The notes under the pieces are model-generated. The model was not told the DNA's origin and made no database searches. It saw nothing but the letters and a program-made list of their open reading frames with translations. Made by a program: the position numbers and the translations under genes. From JBBSGD01 sp038254435 (GTDB taxonomy: Bacteria > Actinomycetota > CADDZG01 > WHSQ01), in assembly GCA_038254435.1 (NCBI GenBank), contig JBBSGD010000024.1, positions 1 to 29,712 on the forward strand: DNA of 29,712 nucleotides, read 5' to 3'. The stretch's first letter is position 1. The number at the start of each line of letters is the position of its first letter. Positions 24,067 to 29,712 of the stretch are shown piece after piece.

Positions 24067-24668
24067 GCGCCGTCGCAACCGGCCGGGGCGCGCACTTGCT
24101 TCTCGACGACGGCAGCACCCTTGACCTGGCGGTTGAGAGGTGGCTGGCATCTCCCGCTCCGGAGGAGGCCGCGATTCTCGAGCGAGCGCGCCCTGCGGTC
24201 CTCGACGTGGGCTGCGGGCCGGGCCGGCACGTTCTCGCTCTCGCCGAGCGAGGGGTCACAGCCCTGGGCGTCGAGATCGCTCCCCACGCCGTTCGGATTG
24301 CGTCCGAGCGCGGCGCCCCCGTGCTGGAGCGTTCGATCTTCGAGCGTCTTCCGGGGGCCGGACGGTGGAGCTCGGCTTTGCTGCTCGACGGCAACATCGG
24401 AATCGGCGGAGACCCCGCGGCGCTGCTGGCGCGCCTCGCCGAGCTTCTCCACGACAAGGGCCAAGTGCTGGTCGAGGTCGAAGGCCCCCTGGTCGAGAGC
24501 CGCACCCTCAGGGCGCGGGTGGTCGCCCACGGACAGCGCAGCGATTGGTTTGCATGGGGCATCGTCAGCGTCACCGATGTTGGCGACATCGCGACGCGAG
24601 CCGGCTTCGCGCTGCGTGACTGCTGGACCGACGCGGGACGCTACTTCTCCTGTTTAGAGGTCGCGTGA
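24063..24668 (+). CDS. Class I SAM-dependent methyltransferase
   Basis: A 201-aa methyltransferase. The SAM-binding motif I is VLDVGCGPGRHVLAL, followed by ALGVEIAPHAVRIASERGAP (the acidic residue binding ribose). ALLLDGNIGIGGDPAALLARLAELL matches the motif IV and post-motif region, and QVLVEVEGP follows. Its acceptor is unknown, but being the third gene of the GT2-DUF2064-methyltransferase operon it probably modifies the same product. Its stop overlaps GTG 24665 by 4 bp, the start of a short leftover frame. Confidence 0.88.
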   Translation: MSAVATGRGAHLLLDDGSTLDLAVERWLASPAPEEAAILERARPAVLDVGCGPGRHVLALAERGVTALGVEIAPHAVRIASERGAPVLERSIFERLPGAGRWSSALLLDGNIGIGGDPAALLARLAELLHDKGQVLVEVEGPLVESRTLRARVVAHGQRSDWFAWGIVSVTDVGDIATRAGFALRDCWTDAGRYFSCLEVA

Positions 24669-24811
24669 AGCTTCCCTCGAACGGCCGGCGCCCCGCCGGG
24701 CCCTTGTCAGCCTGCTTGCGGGCGCTTGTTCGCCAACGGGCGGGCTTCTTCGAGCTGGGCCGACACGCGGATGAGCGTGACCTCGTCGGCCGGCTTTCCG
24801 ATGAGCTGTGA
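24665..24811 (+). pseudogene. 48-codon stub at the operon end, possible truncated gene
   Basis: GTG 24665 overlaps the methyltransferase stop (GTGA), the same junction used between the other genes of this operon. The frame starts VKLPSNGRRPAGPLSACL and runs to TGA 24809-24811, but from 24707 on it is antisense to the amidase end. It may be the beginning of a fourth operon gene cut off when the amidase region became its neighbour, or merely a chance frame. No product can be named. Confidence 0.25.
24682..24702. terminator. Possible GC-rich hairpin between convergent genes
   Basis: The 38-bp gap between the methyltransferase and amidase ends contains GGCCGGC...GCCGGGCC, which folds into a bulged GC-rich stem with a small loop. 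It could serve either strand, but there is no T run. Confidence 0.3.
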
Positions 24812-26113
24812 TCCGAGTGGGACTCCGTTGTCACTCCAGGCGAGGGGAACCGACACGGCCGGCTGTCCGCTGAGATTGACCGCCGGGGTGAAGGGCGTGA
24901 ACATCCCGGCGCGCGCGAGCTGGCGGCCGGGATCGTCCTCCTCGAAGATCCATCCCACAGGGACCGGTGTCATCGCCAGCGTCGGCGTGAGAACAAGGTC
25001 GTAATCGTCCCAGAAGGCGACGAGCCTGCGGCAAAAGGCGTGCAGAGCGGTGACCGCCCGTACGTATTCGGTCGACGAGGTCTGGGTGGCCGCCTCGGCC
25101 AGGGACTGGTTCAGCGGTTCGAGGACCGAGTAGTCCTCGATCGGGAACGGCGCCGCGAGAGTCTGCCACAGCACCATGAACAGCGGCATGACGGCCGGGT
25201 CCTGCCACGGCGGATCGGCTTCGTCGACGTGGTGGCCGAGGGACTCGAGCAAGGCGGCGGCATCCTTGGCCGCGCCGTCCACGGCGGCGTCGACCGGGCC
25301 GCCGAGGGGGCTGGCGGTCGTCAGGGCGATGCGCAGCCGGCCGGGATCGGCGCCGGCCTCGGCGACGAAGGGCCGCTCTGGCGGCGGCGCCCAGTACGGG
25401 TCGCCGGTCTCGTAACCGGCAAGCACGTCGAGGAGGGCGGCCGCGTCCTTCACGGTGCGGGCGAGTGGGCCCGCCGAGGCGAGCCCGTGCATGGCCTCAC
25501 CGACGCGCGGGCCCACCGAGACCCGTCCCCGCGACGGCTTGATGCCGAACAGCCCGCAGCACGAGGCCGGGATACGGATTGAGCCGCCCCCGTCCGAGCC
25601 CTGCGCTATCGGGCTGAGTCCCGCCGCCAGTGCCGCGGCAGCGCCCCCGCTGGAGCCGCCGGGAGTGACGCTCGTATCCCACGGATTGCGGCAAACCCCG
25701 TTGAGCTGAGACTCGGTCACCGGCACGGTCCCAAGCTCGGGGGTGTTGGTCTTGCCGAGGATCACGAAGCCGGCCTCCTTGATGCGCCTAACCACGTTGT
25801 CGTCGCCGGCCGGCACGTAGTCGGCGAAGGCCTTGCACGAGAAGGTGGTGCGGACTCCCTGCGTCTCGTTGAGGTCCTTGATCGTGATGGGCACGCCGTT
25901 GAACGGGGGAGCGTCGTCGGACCCGATTCTTGCCTCGGCCGCGGCGGCGGCTGCGAGAGCCACCTCGGGGGTGACCGTGACGAACGAGTTGAGCCGGGGA
26001 TCGAGCGCCTCGATGCGCTGCAGATAGGCGGTGGTGAGCTCGATCGGGGAGATCTTCCCGGCGCGGATCAGCTCTGCTTGCCTGGTGGCAGACATGAATA
26101 CGACATCCTCCAA
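24707..26113 (-). CDS. Amidase-signature family amidohydrolase
   Basis: A 468-aa serine hydrolase that cleaves an amide; the substrate is unknown. The Ser-cisSer-Lys triad is complete: K79 in ITIKDLNE, S154 in GGSSGGAAAALAAG and S178 in DGGGSIRIPAS. The spacings of 75 and 24 residues match those of fatty acid amide hydrolase. It lacks the residues and companion genes that would point to GatA of the tRNA amidotransferase. TTG 26113, preceded by GAGGAG with a 6-nt spacer, gives MEDVVFMSAT, the usual N-terminus. ATG 26095 is an alternative, and the upstream open frame to 26323 is not supported. It is divergent from the sarcosine-oxidase-like gene across 85 bp, so the two may serve a common catabolic route. 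Confidence 0.9.
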   Translation of the reverse strand: MEDVVFMSATRQAELIRAGKISPIELTTAYLQRIEALDPRLNSFVTVTPEVALAAAAAAEARIGSDDAPPFNGVPITIKDLNETQGVRTTFSCKAFADYVPAGDDNVVRRIKEAGFVILGKTNTPELGTVPVTESQLNGVCRNPWDTSVTPGGSSGGAAAALAAGLSPIAQGSDGGGSIRIPASCCGLFGIKPSRGRVSVGPRVGEAMHGLASAGPLARTVKDAAALLDVLAGYETGDPYWAPPPERPFVAEAGADPGRLRIALTTASPLGGPVDAAVDGAAKDAAALLESLGHHVDEADPPWQDPAVMPLFMVLWQTLAAPFPIEDYSVLEPLNQSLAEAATQTSSTEYVRAVTALHAFCRRLVAFWDDYDLVLTPTLAMTPVPVGWIFEEDDPGRQLARAGMFTPFTPAVNLSGQPAVSVPLAWSDNGVPLGSQLIGKPADEVTLIRVSAQLEEARPLANKRPQAG

Positions 26114-26198
26114 CGCGCGCTCCTCGATCTCGTAGAGAGGCCGGTCCGTGACGGCCGGTCGCTTCCCCAGGCTAGGCCCATTAGCAGTGAATGCGACA

Positions 26199-27248
26199 AT
26201 GGCGGGCGTGCCGGCGGCGGAGACCGACGTGGTGATCGTTGGGGGCGGCATCATGGGGGCCGCCACCGCCCACGCGCTCGGGCGCCGTGGGGTTCGCACG
26301 ACTCTCATCGAGCAGTTCGCCATCGGTGGTCACACGCGCGGCTCCAGCCACGGGCGAGCCCGCATCTTTCGGCTGTCCTATCCACAGCGCCGCTACGTAG
26401 CCATGGCCCTCGAGGCTCTTCCGCTGTGGCGGCGGCTCGAGAGCGAGTCGGGCCGGCCGCTTCTGTCCATCACGGGCGGCTACGAGGCCGGGCCCGGCAT
26501 CCGAGCCAACGCGGCAGCGCTGGCCTCGTGTGGCGTCGGGGCGGAGATCATGACCGGAGCCGAGGTGGCTCGGCGCTCGAGCGTGCTGAGGTTGCCGGCA
26601 GCCGCCGAGGTCCTCTATCAGGCGGGCTCGGGCGTTGTGCGGGCGGACGGCGCGCTTACCGCCTTCATGGCCGGAGCTCGGGCTCGGGGCGTTGCCATCA
26701 TGGAGGAGACTACGGTCACCGGTGTGACGGCCGGGGGCGAGTCCCTGCTGGTGAGCACCACCGCAGGAACGGTGAGCACGGGCCGCGTGGTAATCACAGC
26801 CGGGGCGTGGGCGCCGGGCCTGCTCGCGTCGCTCGGCCTCCACTATCCGCTGCGCCCGACACGAGAGACGGTCGGCTTCTGGCGCCTGGCCGGTGACTCG
26901 ATTCCCATCCTCGTTGAATGGGGGAACCCGTCCGTCTACGCCCTGGCGAGCCCGGGGCAAGGCCTCAAGGCGGGCGAGCACATCGCCGGCCCGTCCGCGT
27001 CGCCCAAGGATGAGGCCGAGCCCGACCGGGCTTCGCTGCAGCGACTGGGTGCCTGGGTGGCCGAGCGCTTCCCGGGGGCGCAGGCCCACCCGCACCACGC
27101 CGAGACCTGCTTCTACACCAACACGCCCGATGAGCGCTTCGTGGTGGAGCGCCGCGGCCCGGTCGTGGTGGGCTCGCCGTGCAGCGGGCACGGCTTCAAG
27201 TTCGCCCCCCTCATCGGCGAGATGCTGGCCGATCTCGCCACCGATTAG
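26199..27248 (+). CDS. Monomeric sarcosine oxidase/N-methyl amino acid oxidase-like flavoenzyme
   Basis: A 349-aa FAD-dependent amine oxidase of the MSOX/MTOX group. It oxidises N-methyl or related secondary amino acids with release of aldehyde and H2O2. The Rossmann motif is VVIVGGGIMGAATAHALG. THTRGSSHG-like HTRGSSHGRARIFRLSYP is the MSOX fingerprint. C304 in ETCFYTNTPDERF is at the position of the cysteine that binds FAD covalently. The C-terminus CSGHGFKFAPLIGEMLADL is also diagnostic. The length is slightly below that of characterised enzymes (about 370-390 aa). ATG 26199 lacks a clear Shine-Dalgarno. The precise substrate (sarcosine, N-methyltryptophan, pipecolate) is undetermined. Confidence 0.9.
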   Translation: MAGVPAAETDVVIVGGGIMGAATAHALGRRGVRTTLIEQFAIGGHTRGSSHGRARIFRLSYPQRRYVAMALEALPLWRRLESESGRPLLSITGGYEAGPGIRANAAALASCGVGAEIMTGAEVARRSSVLRLPAAAEVLYQAGSGVVRADGALTAFMAGARARGVAIMEETTVTGVTAGGESLLVSTTAGTVSTGRVVITAGAWAPGLLASLGLHYPLRPTRETVGFWRLAGDSIPILVEWGNPSVYALASPGQGLKAGEHIAGPSASPKDEAEPDRASLQRLGAWVAERFPGAQAHPHHAETCFYTNTPDERFVVERRGPVVVGSPCSGHGFKFAPLIGEMLADLATD

Positions 27249-27394
27249 TGCCTCATCCAATGGTCTGCGCGCTCTTGTAGTATCTCAGTCCGCTGGTTGA
27301 GGCGGTCAAGGCGGAGGAGCTGCCCAACCTCGCTCCCGTGCCACAGGGTCTACGACCCTCGGCCCTTGCAGTCGCCCTGCTTCTCTTCATCTCT

Positions 27395-27431
27395 ACTGTT
27401 GTGTATACTTTTCAACTGTTGTGTATATAAT
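27395..27431 (+). promoter_or_regulatory. Direct-repeat promoter of the RTX gene
   Basis: ACTGTTGTGTATA occurs twice, at 27395-27407 and 27415-27427, exactly 20 bp apart (about two helical turns). The second copy runs into a perfect TATAAT at 27426-27431, the likely -10 box. TTGTGT at 27399-27404 is the nearest -35-like hexamer, with a long 21-bp spacer, so activator-dependent expression is plausible. Confidence 0.55.
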
Positions 27432-27448
27432 GTACCGTTCTTTTGACG

Positions 27449-27466
27449 CTCGAGGCTTGCCTCGAG
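27449..27466. promoter_or_regulatory. 18-bp palindrome in the RTX 5' leader
   Basis: CTCGAGGC-TT-GCCTCGAG is a perfect inverted repeat between the TATAAT box and the ATG at 27482. It is an operator candidate, or an mRNA hairpin just 5' of the GAGGGG ribosome-binding site. Confidence 0.5.
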
Positions 27467-27481
27467 GGGCATGAGGGGCTT

Positions 27482-28761
27482 ATGGGACGCTGGTTGGTGC
27501 TAAGTCTGACGACCGTAGTTGTGCTCGTCGCGGCGGCTGCCCAGGGCGGCGCCGTAGGGGCGGCTCCAACCTGTCATGGAGCTCGCGCAACGATAGTGGG
27601 CAGCTCCGGTCCAGACACGATCCGCGGCACCCGGGGTAGGGACGTCATTGCCGGGCTTCAGGGTGACGACCTCATCCGAGCCAGGGGCGGGGACGATGTC
27701 GTGTACGGCGGTCGCGGCGACGACTCATTGCGTGGGGGCGCGGGTGACGACCGCCTCAAGGGCGCCAGCGGCGCCGACACCGAACGAGGCAGCGGCGGCG
27801 CAGACGTAATACTGGCAGCCGGGAGCGCGGACACGTTCTTTGGCGACTACATGCACGGAGGAGCAGGAGCAGACCGCCTCATCGGCACGCAAGGCGAGGA
27901 CCGCATGTGGCCGGGCTTGGGGCGCGACCGCGTTGAGGGTGGAGACAAGAACCCCGACACGCTTCTTTACACCGGTTCCCACCGCGGGGTATCGTGGACC
28001 TCGCCGCCCACCAAGCCACCGGCCAAGGTCGGGACTCGCTGTTCGGCATCGAGGACGTCGTGGGGTCGCGCCACGACGACTTCCTCGCCGGGAACTCCGG
28101 GGTCAATTTGCTCGCCGGGGGAGCCACCCGCAGCGGCGGCCCGCAGGATGTCGGCAACGACGTGCTGCGCGGCAGGAAAGGCATCGATTTCCTGTACGAC
28201 TACACCTGCTTCGGGCACTGCCCTCTCGCGGCACCTTCTTCCATCGGCGGCGACCGCCTAAGGGGCGGGCGCGGCAGCGACTCCTTCGACCTGTCCGGCA
28301 CCCACAACCGGGCAATTGGCGGGGCCGGGCCCGACTACTTCTTCGTCCGCGATGCCCGCGTCCGCATGTGGGGAGGCAAGGGGGGCGATCAGTTCAAGCT
28401 CGGTAAGGGCAGGGCGCACATCGACGGCGGGAAGGGGGAGGACCGGGTGAGGTTCTCGAGCCTAACCGTCTCCGCGCCCCAGGGCCCCGCCCGGGTCGAC
28501 CTCAGAGCGGGGACGGCATCAGACCCCAAGGCCAGCGCAACGCTGGCGCGAGTCGAGAATGCTCGCGGGACAACTGGAGACGATGTCTTGCTGGGGGATG
28601 GGGCAGTCAACAGCTTTTTCGGAGGCAATGGTGACGACTCCCTCCGAGGGCGTGGCGGGAGTGACTTCCTAGACGGCAGCGAGGGCGTCGACGATCTCAA
28701 CGGCGGCCGCGGCAGGGACACCTGTCTGAACGGAGAGGCAGTCTCGAACTGCGAGAAGTAG
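27482..28761 (+). pseudogene. Secreted RTX-type (haemolysin-like) calcium-binding repeat protein, frameshifted
   Basis: A signal peptide (MGRWLVLSLTTVVVLVAA...AVGA) precedes many nonapeptide repeats of the G-G-x-G-x-D type, such as GDDLIRARGGDDVVYGGRGDDSLRGGAGDD. These bind calcium in a beta-roll. The signal frame runs coherently to about 27988 (DTLLYTGSHRG) and then turns into Ser/Arg/Pro junk until 28261. The matching continuation (IVDLAAHQATGQGRDSLFGIEDVVGSRHDDFLAGN, more repeats, end CLNGEAVSNCEK) is in the next frame up to 28761. One missing base in the GGGG run at 27986-27989 would restore a single 426-aa protein. Whether this is a real mutation or an assembly error is not decidable here. 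Start ATG 27482 follows GAGGGG; TTG 27443 is an unlikely alternative. Confidence 0.8.
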
Positions 28762-28848
28762 CCTAACCAACGGAACGACGAAACATGACGTACGTAGGAC
28801 TACAGGGGGACAACGCCCGTCATCGCCCCAAGGCGGGCAGGCAGCAGG

Positions 28849-28871
28849 GCTCCCTGCGCTCGCCAGGGAGC
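28849..28871. terminator. Hairpin downstream of the RTX gene
   Basis: GCTCCCTG and CAGGGAGC pair perfectly over 8 bp around a 7-nt loop, about 90 bp after the RTX stop. No T run follows, so a role in termination is uncertain. Confidence 0.3.
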
Positions 28872-28999
28872 TCGTGGAGCGCAGGATCTCCCGGCCTCCA
28901 CCCCCGCTCCGCCTCGACCACTAAGTTCCCAGGGCCTGACAGCCGCGTCCGCGCATGATCGGCGCGCGACTCTCCTTTTGGACCAAGAGGAGGGTGAAC

Positions 29000-29130
29000 A
29001 TGGTACGGGTTCGAGAGCTCAGCGAGAACGAGGCCGGAGCTCCAGCGGATCGTGTGACGGGGTGCCAAGCACGTTGAGATGCGACAAAAGCGTGCGACGG
29101 TTTATTGGACGAGACGCTAGTCGGCCGGGC
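29000..29130 (+). pseudogene. Remnant of an IS630-type transposase N-terminus
   Basis: A strong ribosome-binding site, AGGAGG, stands six bases before ATG 29000. The frame begins MVRVRELSENEA, resembling the winged-helix start of actinobacterial IS630 transposases. A one-base shift after about codon 12 continues as ELQRIV-stop-RGAKHVEMRQKRATV, again matching the expected continuation (LQRIVRRG...RA). The original frame stops after 26 codons. Nothing of the catalytic DDE domain remains, and I could not define inverted ends. The assignment rests on recalled family pattern rather than a search. Confidence 0.5.
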
Positions 29131-29157
29131 TCACCCGAGGGGCCGGTAACCCGGGAT

Positions 29158-29173
29158 GTTAGGCTTGCCTAAC
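29158..29173. promoter_or_regulatory. Iron-box-like palindrome upstream of sufD
   Basis: GTTAGGC-TT-GCCTAAC is an inverted repeat with TTAGG-N4-CCTAA half-sites, the same layout as the core of the palindrome in front of sufB. Aligned to the DtxR/IdeR consensus it agrees at about 14 of 19 positions. It ends 60 bp before ATG 29234. Confidence 0.65.
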
Positions 29174-29233
29174 CAGAAGCCTCGCGGCCCCCAGGCCGAC
29201 CCCACAGCCCACCCCAGGAGCGCATTGAGCCAC

Positions 29234-29712
29234 ATGACCGACAAGCTGACGCGGGACGCTCTCGACACGTTGTCGAGCGCCCTAGACGAGCCGGGATGGC
29301 TCGCCGACCGCCGGCGCCACGCCTTCGACCTCTACGAGAAGCTCGACCTTCCTGACCCGAAGTCCGAGGAATGGCGCTACACCGACGTGCGGAGGTTCGA
29401 TTTCGGGGCCTTCACGGCGCCTGAGGCGCGCGTCAGCGCGGTGAAGCTGCCCGAGGGACTCGCCGCCAAGGGCGTAGTCGCCACAGACTTCCGCACCGCC
29501 TCTGCCGACTACGAAGACCTTCTCAAGGAGCACTTCTTCACCGAGGTCCCCGTCGACGAGCACAAGTTCACGGCGCTGCACGCCGCGTTCCACTCGGACG
29601 ACGTGTTCGTCTACGTGCCGCCCGGGCTCGAGGTCGCCATGCCGATCGAGGTGATGCGCAACGTAAGCGCGGGGGGTTCGGTTTTCCCCCACACGACGAT
29701 CGTCGTCGACAA
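29234..29712 (+). CDS. sufD: Fe-S cluster assembly protein SufD, N-terminal part (3' end outside window)
   Basis: The first about 159 residues of SufD, the partner of SufB in the SufBCD scaffold. The N-terminal helical region LADRRRHAFDLYEKLDLPDPKSEEWRYTDVRRF contains the SufD-typical P...EEWRYT motif. The start of the beta-helix follows: FTALHAAFHSDDVFVYVPPGLEVAMPIEV. ATG 29234 is 14 nt from AGGAG (29215-29219), whereas in-frame TTG 29225 is only a few bases from it and would add three residues; either could be used. The protein continues beyond the window, where sufC may follow. It is separated from sufB by 12.2 kb of unrelated genes. Confidence 0.93.
   Translation, partial: MTDKLTRDALDTLSSALDEPGWLADRRRHAFDLYEKLDLPDPKSEEWRYTDVRRFDFGAFTAPEARVSAVKLPEGLAAKGVVATDFRTASADYEDLLKEHFFTEVPVDEHKFTALHAAFHSDDVFVYVPPGLEVAMPIEVMRNVSAGGSVFPHTTIVVD

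Larger units (their letters stand above)
28762..29233. other. Gene-poor 470-bp region between the RTX gene and sufD
   Basis: No intact gene is seen. It contains a hairpin GCTCCCTG/CAGGGAGC (28849-28871), a decayed IS630-type transposase start (29000-29130), and the iron-box-like palindrome of sufD (29158-29173). Confidence 0.6.

Noticed and set aside
24707..26113. GatA subunit of the tRNA amidotransferase
   Set aside because: The amidase triad is present, but there are no gatB/gatC neighbours and the C-terminal half differs from GatA; a stand-alone amidase is more likely.
1..29712. CRISPR arrays, tRNA/rRNA genes, prophage or a new defence system
   Set aside because: No regularly spaced repeats, cloverleaf sequences, phage structural genes or unexplained multi-gene cassette were found; nearly all long coding frames are assigned to known families.

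Overview
The window is high-GC DNA with Shine-Dalgarno-led GTG and TTG starts and many 4-bp ATGA/GTGA gene overlaps. It encodes SufB/SufD, an HTH-TOBE/ModABC cluster and a PilT-type ATPase, and has DtxR/IdeR-like palindromes. Together these suggest a poorly characterised, probably deep-branching member of the Actinomycetota. This is inference from gene content; there is no rRNA or other phylogenetic anchor in the window.

Layout. 1-2335: the end of a haem catalase, then a two-gene ribose-salvage unit (nucleoside hydrolase, ribokinase). 2536-4368: a REC-GGDEF-EAL protein of cyclic-di-GMP turnover. 4375-5655: a GNAT-like protein and, divergently, a small ABM-domain protein. 5713-8217: a minus-strand run MarR regulator > two-CBS protein > flavin disulfide reductase. 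8309-9721: a cation-efflux transporter of the CDF family with three tandem cytoplasmic domains. 9731-11036: a visibly less GC-rich segment holding a GNAT acetyltransferase and a small secreted protein, bounded by two near-identical palindromic repeats. 11136-14156: a molybdate operon (HTH-TOBE regulator, ModA, ModB, ModC) with a probable leaderless promoter. 14188-15401: a hotdog thioesterase overlapping a PIG-L deacetylase. 15461-17039: sufB with a 30-bp perfect palindrome in front and an intrinsic terminator behind. 17085-18161: PilT. 18295-22674: a minus-strand four-gene operon (membrane glycosyltransferase-like protein > OmpR-type response regulator > histidine kinase > sugar-nucleotide epimerase). 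22769-24668: a divergent operon (GT2 > DUF2064 nucleotidyl/glycosyltransferase-like protein > methyltransferase) ending in a 48-codon stub. 24707-27248: divergent amidase and monomeric-sarcosine-oxidase-like enzyme. 27395-28761: an RTX-type secreted repeat protein broken by a one-base frameshift. 28762-29233: a gene-poor stretch with a decayed IS630-type transposase start. 29234 to the end: the 5' part of sufD.

How it fits together. The clearest regulatory signal is that sufB and sufD, usually adjacent, lie about 12 kb apart, yet each has a TTAGG-N4-CCTAA palindrome 40-60 bp upstream of its start that matches most of the DtxR/IdeR iron-box consensus. This suggests that both halves of the SufBD scaffold remain under iron control despite the split. 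The other units look like ordinary metabolic, transport and envelope modules. I found no CRISPR array, tRNA, prophage or recognisable new defence system. The most unusual objects are the split suf locus, the triple-CTD transporter, the paired palindromic repeats around the AT-richer segment, and the flavin reductase that lacks the C-terminal histidine.
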